DNA of 64,000 nucleotides from Saccharopolyspora endophytica (GTDB lineage Bacteria > Actinomycetota > Actinomycetes > Mycobacteriales > Pseudonocardiaceae): the NCBI RefSeq assembly GCF_018070075.1, contig NZ_JAGPXE010000004.1, positions 186,001-250,000 of the forward strand, read 5' to 3'. This document shows, piece by piece, positions 17,806-26,733 of the stretch. Made by a program: the position numbers and the translations under genes. Numbering within the stretch: position 1 is the stretch's first letter; every line of letters starts with the position of its first letter. The notes beneath the pieces are model-generated. The model saw only the letters and a list, made by a program, of their open reading frames with translations, searched no databases and was not told the origin of the DNA.

Positions 17806-18876
17806 CTACCCGGTCGAGTCAGGATCTCCGGGTTTCCGCAGGTGGAGGCAGAAGCAGGCCCCTCCCTCGTCGTCGTGCTCGTACCAGGCGCTTCCGCCGT
17901 TGGCCTCCGTGAGGCTGCGGACGATCCACAGCCCGAGACCGGTTCCTTCGACTTCCCGCCCGGCGTTGGGCTCGCGGCTGAAGCGCTCGAAGAGGTGGGG
18001 CACGAACTCCACCGGAACTCCAGAACCGCTGTCGCGCACTCGGATCTCCACCCGGCCCGACCGCTCGGTGGCTCGAACCTCGATGGGCGGACTTCCGTAG
18101 ATGAACGCGTTCTCCAGGTAGATGACGAGCATCTCGGAGAGGTCCTGGCGGTCCACGAACGCCACGAGATCCGGGCTGCACGAGACCTTCACGTCCTGGG
18201 CCTTGTCCCCGCAGTCGGCGAGCCGTTCGAGGATGGGCCCGAGCACCGCCACTGGTTTGGGGTACGAGCGGGACTCCTCCGCGTCGATCCGGGACGCGGT
18301 GAGCAGCTTGCGCATGAGCGCCTGGAGGCCTTCCATGCGGTTGATCACCTGGTTGACCACCTCGACGCCGTGCTGATCGCCGTTCGCGAAGAGGTGGTCC
18401 CGCAGGAGGTCCACGAGCAGCTTGATCTCGGCGACCGGTGTGCGGAGCTCGTGGGCGGCGACCGCGACGATCGTCGTCTGGCGCTCCAGGGCGCTTTCGA
18501 GGTCGTGCTCGACCTCCTTGCGGTGCGTGACATCGCGCAGGGCCGCGACGTGGACGCGTTCGCCCTGCCAGGTCGTGGCGGTCACGCGCATCTCGGCCAC
18601 CCGCGGTGGCCTGCCGGGTGAGAGCAGGTCGATCTCGCTGGTCTCGTGGGCGACGACCGGGAAGCCGAACGGTGTCCCGACGAGCTCTCCCGCCGATCGG
18701 CCGAACATCACCTCGGCGGCCGGGTTGCACGAGCGGATGATCCCTCGGTGGTCGACCGCGACGATCCCGTCCGCGGAGGCCGTCGCCAGGCGCTGGTCGC
18801 CCCCGCTCTGGAACGGAGAGCCGGACGTCCGCCCTTCGGCTTCTCCGCTGGATCGAGCGTTCGGCCGGTCGCTCAT
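17806..18876 (-). CDS. PAS-domain sensor histidine kinase of the kai operon
   Basis: A 356-residue soluble kinase: PAS domain (about 30-125, SADGIVAVDHRGIIRSCNPA), HisKA with intact His in VAVAAHELRTPVAEIK, then HATPase with N box (IYLENAFIYGSP), RDSGSGVP and EGTGLGLWIVRSL. It lies 20 bp downstream of kaiC in the same operon. Unlike cyanobacterial SasA it has no KaiB-like sensor domain, so coupling to KaiC would have to use the PAS region. Confidence 0.87.
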   Translation of the reverse strand: MSDRPNARSSGEAEGRTSGSPFQSGGDQRLATASADGIVAVDHRGIIRSCNPAAEVMFGRSAGELVGTPFGFPVVAHETSEIDLLSPGRPPRVAEMRVTATTWQGERVHVAALRDVTHRKEVEHDLESALERQTTIVAVAAHELRTPVAEIKLLVDLLRDHLFANGDQHGVEVVNQVINRMEGLQALMRKLLTASRIDAEESRSYPKPVAVLGPILERLADCGDKAQDVKVSCSPDLVAFVDRQDLSEMLVIYLENAFIYGSPPIEVRATERSGRVEIRVRDSGSGVPVEFVPHLFERFSREPNAGREVEGTGLGLWIVRSLTEANGGSAWYEHDDEGGACFCLHLRKPGDPDSTG

Positions 18877-18895
18877 AGGATCACCGTTCCACCGG

Positions 18896-20395
18896 CTAAC
18901 GCGGCTCTGCCGGCCGTTGCGGCTGCTCGGGGACCAACGGGGTGGCGAACAGGGCGCGGGACGCGCCGTGCAGGGGTTCGCCGATGTGCATGCCGAGGCC
19001 GTCGATGTCCACCTGCCGGATGCGGTGGTCGTGCGCGGTACCCCGGGCCTGGACGACGGCGAGGGCCCGCCGGACCTCGCCTCCGTGCTCGAAGTCGCGG
19101 AGCAGGATCGTGATGTCGGCGAGGCTGGCGATCTCCACGGCGAGGTCGGGTGTGAGCGACGGAGCGAGGCGGGGACCGGCCGCCGACGTGAGCAGCGCGG
19201 TGATCTCGCGGGGACGCAGCACGGCCCCCAGCGCGACGAGGAAGTCCAGCAGCGCCCGCGAGGTGGTGATCCGCTCGAGCGCGGAGAGCGTGTCGATCAC
19301 CATGCGGTGGGGCTCGAACTCGGTGACGTTGCGGCGCAGCCGGATGAAGTGGTCCTCCATCGACGACTCCTCCGGGTACTCCGACACCACCCGCAGCAGC
19401 CCGGTCTCCTCCATCGCGTCCAGGTCCAGGCCCCAGCCCGCGGCGTTGCGCACGAGCTGCTCGCGGGTCTCGTCGAAGGTGTAGAAGAGGCAGCGCTCCT
19501 GGGCGTCGAGCGCGGAGGCGGCGAAGTGCAGTCCGGCCAACGTCTTGCCCGCGCCGGAGGAGCCGCTGAGCAGGGCGATCGCGTCCCGGTAGAAGCCGCC
19601 GCCGCACATCTCGTCCAGCTCGGCGTTGCCCGAGGACACGCGGGCCCGCGAAGCCCGCGCCCGCGTCCCGAGGAACGCCAGGGGCATGACGACGATCCCC
19701 TCCTGCGGGTCGATGGCGAACAGCCACTCGCCGGTGCGGTGGGCGGCGCCGCGGAACTTGACGATCTCGACGGTCCGTCGGCGCTGCTCTTGGCGCAGGA
19801 CGTTGCGGAGGATGATCACGTTGTTGAGCACGAACTCCTCGACGCCCAACCGCGACACGCCGTCGTGCTCTTCCGTCCGCTCAGCGGTCAGCACCGACGT
19901 GACCCCGATCCTCTCCAGGGCTGAAGCGATCCGGAACAGCTCCTGGCGGATGTTCCCGGCCTCGCTGAACCGGGTGAGGATGGCGCCGATCGAGTCGAGC
20001 GCGACGCGCGTCGCACCCGTGCGGCGGACCGCGTGTTCGATGCGGGCGATCAGCGCCGAGAAGTCGTAGTCGCCGACGGTGGAGGTCTCCTCGACGTCGT
20101 CCGAAGCGTCGACGAAGGTCCACTTCTCCTCGCGTTCCCACAGCTCGATGGGTTTGCCCATCGAGCGGGCGTTGCGGCGGATGGCTGCGGCGGTCTCCTC
20201 GAACGTGACGAAGACACCGGCCTGGTCGAGAGCGCGGATGCCGTGGGCGAGGAACTCGACGGCGAAGAGCGTCTTGCCGCTGCCGGTCGTCCCGGTGACC
20301 AGCGTGGACCGCCCGGCGGGCAGCCCGCCCAACGCGACCTGGTCGAAACCGCTGATGCCGGTCGGGAGCCGTTCGATCGCATCGCTGCTGCTCAC
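18896..20395 (-). CDS. kaiC: KaiC-like double RecA/AAA ATPase
   Basis: A 499-residue protein starting at GTG 20395 (GAAGGAGG eight bases upstream). Two RecA-type domains: CI Walker A TGTTGSGKTLF with catalytic EE in FVTFEE, and CII Walker A GSSGAGKTLAG with DE in FYTFDE. In CII the segment aligned to the cyanobacterial phospho-site (S-T before ITD) reads EIASLAD, i.e. Ala-Ser, so only one hydroxyl residue remains. A kaiB gene precedes it by 4 bp. No kaiA is present. Stress or redox timing rather than a full circadian clock is the likelier role. Confidence 0.9.
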   Translation of the reverse strand: MSSSDAIERLPTGISGFDQVALGGLPAGRSTLVTGTTGSGKTLFAVEFLAHGIRALDQAGVFVTFEETAAAIRRNARSMGKPIELWEREEKWTFVDASDDVEETSTVGDYDFSALIARIEHAVRRTGATRVALDSIGAILTRFSEAGNIRQELFRIASALERIGVTSVLTAERTEEHDGVSRLGVEEFVLNNVIILRNVLRQEQRRRTVEIVKFRGAAHRTGEWLFAIDPQEGIVVMPLAFLGTRARASRARVSSGNAELDEMCGGGFYRDAIALLSGSSGAGKTLAGLHFAASALDAQERCLFYTFDETREQLVRNAAGWGLDLDAMEETGLLRVVSEYPEESSMEDHFIRLRRNVTEFEPHRMVIDTLSALERITTSRALLDFLVALGAVLRPREITALLTSAAGPRLAPSLTPDLAVEIASLADITILLRDFEHGGEVRRALAVVQARGTAHDHRIRQVDIDGLGMHIGEPLHGASRALFATPLVPEQPQRPAEPR

Positions 20396-20399
20396 GCGG

Positions 20400-20708
20400 T
20401 CACCCTCCTTCCGAGAACAGCGCATCGGCATCGGGCAGGCCCAGGGCGGCCGTGATGCGGCGATGGTCCGAGAGGTCCCCGATCACCCGGCGTTGCGGCA
20501 ACGGCGCGAGCCTGACCACCGTCGGCGTCGCCAGGATCCGCAGCTCCCCGGCCAGATCGGGGCGTTCCGCGGCGTCGACGACCTCGATCTCGTAGCGGCC
20601 GGGCACCCGGTGTTCGCACACCGCACGCAGGTTGATCTTCGCGGCCTGGGAGCGCTCCGTCCGCCCGACCACGAACAACCTGAACGTAAATTCAGCCACC
20701 TGAAACAC
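20400..20708 (-). CDS. kaiB: KaiB-like thioredoxin-fold protein
   Basis: A 102-residue protein with the KaiB pattern: TFRLFVVGRTERSQAAKINL, YEIEVVDAAERPDLA, ILATPTVVRLAPLPQRRVIG, GDLSD. The cis-Pro region ATPTVVRL marks the thioredoxin-like fold. GTG 20708 is taken as start (GGGAG three bases upstream, close); GTG 20699 is an alternative. It is the first gene of kaiB-kaiC-kinase. Confidence 0.85.
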   Translation of the reverse strand: MFQVAEFTFRLFVVGRTERSQAAKINLRAVCEHRVPGRYEIEVVDAAERPDLAGELRILATPTVVRLAPLPQRRVIGDLSDHRRITAALGLPDADALFSEGG

Positions 20709-20906
20709 GCGCTCCCGCCCACACCGAGCCGAACGGATGTGCGGCCGCGCCTCGCGCCGCCGACCGGCCCATCGTCCCCCAACGCGCCGAACACCGCGCT
20801 CCGCGAACACCCGATCCGGCTGCGAGCTCAGGAGAACGCGCCCACGCCTCCGGGAGCTCGGGAAACCCTTGGCAGCGGCCGGTGTTCTGCGGTTAATCTC
20901 TGGCGC

Positions 20907-21335
20907 ATGGGTGATCAGTGCGTGTTCTGCGGGATCGTGGCCGGTGAGCTTCCGAGCGTGAAGGTGGCCGAGGACGACGCCACGGTGGCGTTCATGGACA
21001 TCAACCCGGCTTCGGACGGCCACCTGCTGGTCATCCCGAAGCGGCACAGCCAGGACCTGTTCGACATCCCGGCCGATGACCTCTCCGCCGTCACGCTCAC
21101 CGCGCAGCGCGTCGCCAAGGCGGCCGCGAAGGAGTTCGGCGCCGACGGGGTGAACCTGCTCAACTGCTGCGGCTCAGCCGCCTGGCAGTCGGTCTTCCAC
21201 TTCCACCTCCACGTCATCCCGCGCTACCGCGACAAGACCAAGGACACGCTGATGCTGCCCTGGAGGCCCGACGTCCCGGGCGACGAGAACACCCTCACCG
21301 ACCTCGGCAACCACCTCGCCAACGCCCTCAACTGA
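20907..21335 (+). CDS. HIT-family nucleotide hydrolase/transferase
   Basis: A 142-residue HIT protein (Hint/protein kinase C-interacting branch). CVFCGIVAGELPSVKVAEDD supplies the N-terminal Cys pair; the catalytic triad is HFHLHVIPR. It should hydrolyse adenosine phosphoramidates or dinucleoside polyphosphates. Single gene; promoter shared region with kaiB, divergent. A terminator-like inverted repeat lies 240 bp downstream. Confidence 0.93.
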   Translation: MGDQCVFCGIVAGELPSVKVAEDDATVAFMDINPASDGHLLVIPKRHSQDLFDIPADDLSAVTLTAQRVAKAAAKEFGADGVNLLNCCGSAAWQSVFHFHLHVIPRYRDKTKDTLMLPWRPDVPGDENTLTDLGNHLANALN

Positions 21336-21464
21336 CCCGGGAGTCCAGAACCCCGACCCCCGCCACGATCAAACCCGGGGCTCGAGGATCGTCCGGCGAG
21401 CGGCGGACCCGGTGCATCCAGCTGGAACCATCACCCGAAGCTCCGCCGCTCCCACCCACAACAC

Positions 21465-21530
21465 GGATTACGGCAGTAATCCGCTCCCTGATTACGGCAG
21501 TAATCCGGCCCCTGATTACGGCGGTATTCC
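21465..21530. repeat. Three tandem palindromic units, period about 24-25 bp
   Basis: Unit 1 GGATTACGGCAGTAATCC (21465-21482), unit 2 GATTACGGCAGTAATCC (21490-21506), unit 3 GATTACGGCGGTATTCC (21514-21530, degenerate). Each unit is itself an inverted repeat (GATTAC/GTAATC). They lie between convergent genes. REP-like element or multi-site operator. Confidence 0.7.
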
Positions 21531-21574
21531 GGGTTGTGGGACCGCCCGGACCCGGGGTGGTCGGCCGGCGTCCC

Positions 21575-21616
21575 GGATTTCAGTGGAAATCAGGGGCCCG
21601 ATTTCCACTGAAATCC
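21575..21616. terminator. Bidirectional terminator-like 17-bp inverted repeat
   Basis: GGATTTCAGTGGAAATC (21575-21591) and its exact reverse complement (21600-21616) with an 8-base loop. It sits between the convergent HIT and hydrolase genes, 5 bp from the hydrolase stop. No T-run is present; terminators without T-runs are common in actinomycetes. Confidence 0.65.
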
Positions 21617-21621
21617 AGGGG

Positions 21622-22938
21622 TCACCGGGGTAGGAGGTCTGGTACGAGCCTGGTGAGATCGGGTAGGACGTCGGTGGTTCCGCTGGGGTGGGTGCTGCAG
21701 GTGGCGCGGTAGGGGTCTGCGTTGGTTCCCGTGGTGCCCAGGGCTTGGTCCGCGAAGTGCGCGATGGTGTCCGCGGCCTGGTGGGAGTTGCGGTGCAGGG
21801 CGATGTTGTGGCCGGCGGCGGGGATGACGGCCGCGCGCAGGCAGGCGTGCGGGTGGAACCCGGGGGCCTCGTAGTCGGCGAGCGCTGAGCCGGCGCGTTC
21901 GAGCGCTTCGGGCGAGTCGTGGACACCGGCGGTGGTGCGGCACGAGGAACCGCCGGGACCGCAGACGAAGGCGTCGTGCTGGCCGTTGATGAGGAACGTG
22001 GGGATGCGGATCCCCTTGTGCGTTCCGTCGTACTCGCGGCTCAGGGCGAGCGGTTCGGTGACCGTCATGGGGTTCTGCAGCCTGTCGTCGACCGCGAGCA
22101 TCGCGGGATCTGCGCCGGGCCCGCGGAAGAAGGGCAGCTGGGCACGCGTTCCCGGGCGCGAGGCCAGGTAGCCGGGGTCGGCTTTCCAGCGCGCTGGGGG
22201 CAGCGCGGGCTGCAGAGCGGCGGGGATCATCGTGGACAGCAGGTTCACGCCTTGTTCGATCCGAAACCTGTTGCTGTATCCCGTTCCGATGACGAGATCG
22301 GCATCGTTGTGGAGCGCGCTCTCCAACCAGACCACGGCCGTGCCGTAGGAATGACCGACGAGACCGACTCGGGGGTACGGCGTTCCGCCGACCTCGCCGT
22401 CGCGGAGCTGGGTGATGAGCTGGTGGACCGTCTCCGCAGCCGCGTTGGGAGTGATGAGCGCGCTGAGCGGGTGGTCGCTGCGGCCCGCCCCGACGCGGTC
22501 GATGTTCAGCGTCGCGTACCCGTGGTCGACCAGGCGGTTGACGGTGGAGTACGTCTCGGGTTGCAAGGGCGAATCCCAGTACCACGTGCCGTAGGTGAGC
22601 CCGTGCACGAGCAGCAGCACGGCGGGCGACTGCCCGGTGGCCGCCGCTCTGGCCCGAGTGGTTTCGCTCATGCACAGCTCGCCGTGGATCGTGCTGGGCA
22701 CGGACGGCTCCGGCAGCGCGGGCAGCGGGGTGTTCGCCGGGACCGCCACCGCCGGGAGCCGCACGGGCAGCTCACCGACGAAGGGGCAGGTCTTGCCCGG
22801 CGACCGGGTCGGTGTGCCGAAGTCCCGCGAGTCCTGGAGAGCAGGACCGGCGGCCGCCGACGGGATGATCATCGGCACGGCCAGGACGGTGGTGATCGTC
22901 GCGAGAGCCCGCCCCCACGACCTTCTCATTGCGCGCAT
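21622..22938 (-). CDS. Secreted alpha/beta-hydrolase
   Basis: About 438 residues from ATG 22938. Signal peptide: MRRSWGR, then ATITTVLAVPMIIPSAAA. The hydrolase domain has the oxyanion region LLLVHGLTYGTWYWDSP, nucleophile elbow GHSYG, an acid in INGQHDAF and catalytic His in IPAAGHNIALHRN. Esterase, lipase or related activity outside the cell is likely. An upstream start at 22992 is formally open but would place a 14-bp inverted repeat inside the coding sequence. Confidence 0.85.
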   Translation of the reverse strand: MRAMRRSWGRALATITTVLAVPMIIPSAAAGPALQDSRDFGTPTRSPGKTCPFVGELPVRLPAVAVPANTPLPALPEPSVPSTIHGELCMSETTRARAAATGQSPAVLLLVHGLTYGTWYWDSPLQPETYSTVNRLVDHGYATLNIDRVGAGRSDHPLSALITPNAAAETVHQLITQLRDGEVGGTPYPRVGLVGHSYGTAVVWLESALHNDADLVIGTGYSNRFRIEQGVNLLSTMIPAALQPALPPARWKADPGYLASRPGTRAQLPFFRGPGADPAMLAVDDRLQNPMTVTEPLALSREYDGTHKGIRIPTFLINGQHDAFVCGPGGSSCRTTAGVHDSPEALERAGSALADYEAPGFHPHACLRAAVIPAAGHNIALHRNSHQAADTIAHFADQALGTTGTNADPYRATCSTHPSGTTDVLPDLTRLVPDLLPR

Positions 22939-22966
22939 GACTCCCCCGAGAAATGAGCGTGACCGG

Positions 22967-23000
22967 GTAGGCGAATGACCGGAGGTGGTCATTCGCCTAC
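22967..23000. promoter_or_regulatory. 14-bp perfect inverted repeat upstream of the secreted hydrolase gene
   Basis: GTAGGCGAATGACC (22967-22980), loop GGAGGT, GGTCATTCGCCTAC (22987-23000). It lies 29 bp upstream of the chosen start codon. It may be an operator for a dimeric repressor, or an mRNA hairpin whose GGAGGT-containing loop lies on the plus strand. Confidence 0.6.
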
Positions 23001-23282
23001 GAGTGATGGGATTCGGCCGCGGAGTGCGGCGAGGGCGGCACCAGGCGTCGCTGCGCCTGGCCGCGTGTCAGCGCCTGGAGATCAGTGCGCGCTCAGCGGG
23101 CGTATGAGGTCGGAGCTGTGGATTCGGAACCTCGTGTTCTTGCGCGGCGCGGCCATGGCCCCTCCCCCTCGTCGTCGCAGTGGAGCCTGGCGCGAGGACG
23201 GCTCCGACTCCGCAACTCCACTGGTGAGCGACATTCTCATGTGGACTCAACCGCGCCGCCACTCGAAGATCGACCAGCTCGG
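23001..23282. other. Intergenic region
   Basis: About 280 bp between the glutaminase stop and the hydrolase promoter. Plus-strand readings here lack codon bias and family similarity. Nothing recognisable. Confidence 0.3.
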
Positions 23283-24194
23283 TCAGAAGATGGACCAGCC
23301 GGTGAGCGTGGTGAAGTGATCGAGCGCGGCGACACCGGCGACGGAGTTGCCTCGGGCGTCCAGACCCGGGCTCCACACGGCGATCGCACACCGTCCCGGC
23401 ACGATCGCGAGGATCCCGCCGCCGACGCCGCTCTTGCCGGGAATCCCGACTCGGTAGGCGAAATCGCCTGCGGCGTCGTAGGTCCCGCAGGTGAGCATGA
23501 TCGCGTTGACCCGCTTGGCCTGCCTGCGGGTGAGCAGCTCCGAACCGTCCCGGCGCACGCCGTGCGCGGCGAGGAACCGCCCGGCCAGGGCCAGGTCGCG
23601 GCAGCTCATCTCGATCGAGCACTGCCGGACGTACTGGTCGAGCACCGTCGCCACCGGGTTGCGCACGTTGCCGTAGGACGCCATGAAGTGCGTCAGCGCC
23701 AGGTTCCGGTCGGCGTGCGCGGCCTCCGAGGCCGACACCTCGGCGTCGACCCGCAGGTCCGGGTTGCCGCTCTCGGTGCGCAGGAACGCCAGCAGCTCGC
23801 CGCTGGCATCGCCGACCTGCGAGATCAGCTCGTCGGTGACCGTCAGCGCGCCCGCGTTGATGAACGGGTTCCGCGGGATGCCCCGTTCGTGCTCCAGCTG
23901 GATCAGGGAGTTGAAGGCGTTGCCCGAGGGCTCCCGGCCGACGCGGCGCCACAGCGCCTCATCGCTGCCGGCGAGCACGAGCGCGAGGGTGAAGACCTTC
24001 GAGATGCTCTGAACCGAGAACGGCATCTGCCAGTCGCCGACCCCGCGCACGCGCCCTTCGAGATCCGCGATGGCGATGCCGAAATGAGCAGGATCGACCC
24101 TCGCGAGCGCCGGGATGTAATCCGCGACCACCCCGCTCCCGCGCAGCGGTGCGACCTCATCGACGATCCGCCCGAGCAACTGGTTCAGCTCCAC
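23283..24194 (-). CDS. glsA: Glutaminase (serine-dependent beta-lactamase fold)
   Basis: A 303-residue glutaminase A. The catalytic S-x-x-K is in PFSVQSISKVF; NPFINAGALTV, MASYGNVRNPVATVLDQY and GDFAYRVGIPGKSGVGGGI are family signatures. It hydrolyses glutamine to glutamate and ammonia in the cytoplasm. Length equals the family norm. Single gene. Confidence 0.95.
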   Translation of the reverse strand: MELNQLLGRIVDEVAPLRGSGVVADYIPALARVDPAHFGIAIADLEGRVRGVGDWQMPFSVQSISKVFTLALVLAGSDEALWRRVGREPSGNAFNSLIQLEHERGIPRNPFINAGALTVTDELISQVGDASGELLAFLRTESGNPDLRVDAEVSASEAAHADRNLALTHFMASYGNVRNPVATVLDQYVRQCSIEMSCRDLALAGRFLAAHGVRRDGSELLTRRQAKRVNAIMLTCGTYDAAGDFAYRVGIPGKSGVGGGILAIVPGRCAIAVWSPGLDARGNSVAGVAALDHFTTLTGWSIF

Positions 24195-24276
24195 GAGCGA
24201 CCATCATGTCATCGAAGCGGTCCACAAGAGACCACGAGGGCGCGAAGAGCCCCGGTCCTCGATCGACCGCGACCGA

Positions 24277-25110
24277 TCAGAGGATGTCCAGCGGTGTCGC
24301 CCGATCCGGCGCCGGGAACTGCGCGTCGAGCTCGGCGAGATCGTCCTCCGACAACCGGATCTCCAGCGCCGCGTGGTTCTCCTCGACGTGGCCGCGGGTC
24401 GCGGCCTTCGGGATCGCGCAGAGACCGTCACCGGCCAGGACCCAGGCGATGGCGATCTGCGCGGGCGTGACCCCGTGGCGCTCCGCGACCCGCCCCAACA
24501 CCGGGTCCCCGAGCAACCTGCCCTGCTCGATCGGTGAGTACGCCATCACCGGCAACTCCCGCTCCCGGCACCACGGCAGCAGGTCGAACTCGATCCCGCG
24601 CCGCGTGAGGTTGTAGAGCACCTGGTTGACCGCGCAGTCGCTGCCGCCGTCCTGGCCCCACAACTCCCGCATGTCGTCGGTGTCGAGGTTGCTGACCCCG
24701 AAATGACGGATCTTGCCGTTGTCGCGCAATTCCTCGAACGCTTCGAGCGTCTCGTCCAACGGCGTTCCGCCCCGCCAGTGCAGCAGGTAGAGATCGAGGT
24801 GATCGGTCCCCAACCGGCGCAGGCTGCGCTCGCACGCCTCGACCGCGCCCCGCCGGTCGGCGTTGTGCGGGAACACCTTGCTGACCAGGAAGACCTCGTC
24901 CCGCCGACCGTCGATCGCCTCGCCGACGACTTCCTCCGCGCCACCGCTGCCGTACATCTCAGCGGTGTCGATCAGCCCGAGGCCGAGGTCGAGTCCGTGC
25001 CGCAGCGCCGCGCTCTCCGCCGCGCGGTCCGAACCGCGCTCGCCCATCCCCCAGGTGCCCTGTCCCAGCACGGGCAGGTCACCGCCGGACGGCAGTCGCA
25101 GGTGTCGCAT
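24277..25110 (-). CDS. Aldo/keto reductase
   Basis: A 277-residue NADPH-dependent reductase with the (alpha/beta)8 fold. Start ATG 25110 has GGAG eight bases upstream. Catalytic tetrad residues are visible: Asp and Tyr in LIDTAEMYGSGGAEEVVG, Lys in FLVSKVFPHNA and His in YLLHWRG. The substrate is unknown; the group resembles YajO/methylglyoxal reductase-type enzymes. Confidence 0.92.
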   Translation of the reverse strand: MRHLRLPSGGDLPVLGQGTWGMGERGSDRAAESAALRHGLDLGLGLIDTAEMYGSGGAEEVVGEAIDGRRDEVFLVSKVFPHNADRRGAVEACERSLRRLGTDHLDLYLLHWRGGTPLDETLEAFEELRDNGKIRHFGVSNLDTDDMRELWGQDGGSDCAVNQVLYNLTRRGIEFDLLPWCRERELPVMAYSPIEQGRLLGDPVLGRVAERHGVTPAQIAIAWVLAGDGLCAIPKAATRGHVEENHAALEIRLSEDDLAELDAQFPAPDRATPLDIL

Positions 25111-25168
25111 CGTTCGCACTCCGTTTCGCGTGGTCGACGAGCAGGCCGTGCCGGGCGCGACGACCAGT

Positions 25169-25870
25169 CTAGGGAACGCGCCGCCCACCGCGCCGCGGTC
25201 CGACGAGCCGCCGTGCCGGCCACCCGGCCACGACCAGCGCTGCCAGCGCGACTGCGAGCCACGTCACGAGTCGCCAGGACTCTCCTGCGACCAGGTTGTT
25301 CCCCACCACGACGTAGACGAGATTGGCGGGGAACGTTCCCACGGCCGTCCCCGCGAGGAAGGGCAGCGGACGCACGCGCGTGATGCCGGCCCCGTAGTTG
25401 ACGACGCCGTAGGGCAGCACGGGCAGCAGGCGGCAGAGCGCGGTGGCGGTGAACCCGCGGCGGGCGAACACCGAGTCCAGCTCCTGCAGGCGTCCCGCGC
25501 GCAGGCGCGGCGCGACCGCCTCGCGGCCGAGCAGGCGCGCGATGCCGAACGCCAGTCCCGCACCCAGCACCGTGCCCGCCACGACCACGGGCAGGGCCAC
25601 CGGCAGCGCGAACAGCGTTCCAGCGATGGTCGACAGCGCGGGCCTCGGCGCGAAGACGAGCGCGGCCGCCCCGAAGACCAGGACGAACAGCAGCGGTGCC
25701 CACGGGCCGCGCTCAGCGCGCCACCGGTCGACGTTCCACAGCTCGGAGCCGAACAGCAGCCCCACGGCGAGGGCGACGGCGAGTCCGACGAGGAGGAGCA
25801 CCAGTCGCAGGTACGGCGAACCGACGGCCGTCGAGGCCTTCCTGATCGCAGAAGTCACCACTGCTCGCAC
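25169..25870 (-). CDS. TVP38/TMEM64-family (SNARE-associated/VTT domain) membrane protein
   Basis: A 233-residue protein with about six hydrophobic segments. The VTT domain shows APRPALSTIAGTLFALP, LGAGLAFGIARLLGR, FTATALCRLLPVLPYGVVNY and GTFPANLVYVVVG. Family members are linked to lipid scramblase or membrane homeostasis functions. It is 58 bp upstream of the aldo/keto reductase start. Confidence 0.88.
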   Translation of the reverse strand: MRAVVTSAIRKASTAVGSPYLRLVLLLVGLAVALAVGLLFGSELWNVDRWRAERGPWAPLLFVLVFGAAALVFAPRPALSTIAGTLFALPVALPVVVAGTVLGAGLAFGIARLLGREAVAPRLRAGRLQELDSVFARRGFTATALCRLLPVLPYGVVNYGAGITRVRPLPFLAGTAVGTFPANLVYVVVGNNLVAGESWRLVTWLAVALAALVVAGWPARRLVGPRRGGRRVP

Positions 25871-26054
25871 CCAGCGCCCGAGGAATCATCGCGTCGACCT
25901 CCTCGACGCCGACCGCCCACTGTAGCCGCGACGCGCGTCGGTCCGACCTCGCGAGGCGCCAGTTCCCCAGCGGGGAAGCCGAATTCCGCACCCTTCGCGT
26001 GAGAGAGGACATACCGCTTCGCAACCACTCGCCGAGCTCTCTAGTCTGGGGCCC

Positions 26055-26528
26055 GTGAACTCAACGGCACAGCACCGCGGAACGAGGAAGTGGCTGGCAC
26101 TTCCTCTTCTCGTGCTGGGCTTCCTCCTGGTTCCCCTCGTGCTCCTGCCTGCGCACGCGCTTCCCGGGCACGCGGCGATGATGTCGCTGTCGACCTCGTC
26201 GAGCGCGCACCACGGCGAGCCGGGCGGGCACCACGACACCCCGGCGCTGTCGAACGACGCCGTGACCAGCCACGAAGGCGGTCAGAACCACGGGGATCCG
26301 CACTGCCACGTCGGTCCGGACTACAGCGCTGTCGCTCTCACCCGACCCCTGAACACCCCGTCTGAGCTGGGATTCCTCCTCCTCGCGCTCGCCTTCGCCG
26401 CAGCGGCGATCGCTGCGCTGCGCACCGAGCCGGCGTGGGCTCGGCGACTTCGGCACTGGTTCTCCCGACCACCGTGGAGAACATCCGGAACCTCATTCCT
26501 CCACTTCGCGTGCATCGCGCGAACCTGA
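26055..26528 (+). CDS. Small His-rich membrane protein of unknown function
   Basis: 157 residues. N-terminal signal/anchor (ALPLLVLGFLLVPLVLLPA), a His-rich exported segment (HHGEPGGHHDTP, HEGGQNHGDPHCHV) and a second helix (ELGFLLLALAFAAAAIAAL). The architecture resembles small actinobacterial proteins suspected of binding metal outside the membrane. It starts at GTG 26055. It lies upstream of a possible metallophore pair, which makes a metal link tempting but unproven. Confidence 0.65.
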   Translation: MNSTAQHRGTRKWLALPLLVLGFLLVPLVLLPAHALPGHAAMMSLSTSSSAHHGEPGGHHDTPALSNDAVTSHEGGQNHGDPHCHVGPDYSAVALTRPLNTPSELGFLLLALAFAAAAIAALRTEPAWARRLRHWFSRPPWRTSGTSFLHFACIART

Positions 26529-26733
26529 TGACCGGATCGGGTCCTCGTCCACCACATCGCGGGTGAATTCCCGATGAACGCGTGCTTGATCCGCGTTCTC
26601 CCCCGCGAATCGCGTTCTCGGACGGGGCCTCCTCTCGCGCGACGGTGACGCCTCCCCGTTGTCGCCGGGTCTTTCCGGCACGCGAGTCGTCGTACGCGCA
26701 TCGGTTCACGCTTTCCGCTCTTCTCATCGCGGT

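Noticed and set aside
17806-18876. SasA-type clock kinase
   Set aside because: The N-terminus is a PAS domain, not a KaiB-like domain, so the SasA name is not justified.
21412-21633. Plus-strand frame with repeated DYGSNP-type peptides
   Set aside because: The peptide repeat is a consequence of the 24-bp palindromic DNA repeats; the frame has no ribosome site and overlaps a terminator-like repeat.
22975-23319. Plus-strand 114-codon frame between hydrolase and glutaminase
   Set aside because: No family similarity, poor codon bias, and it overlaps the glutaminase 3' end and the 14-bp inverted repeat.
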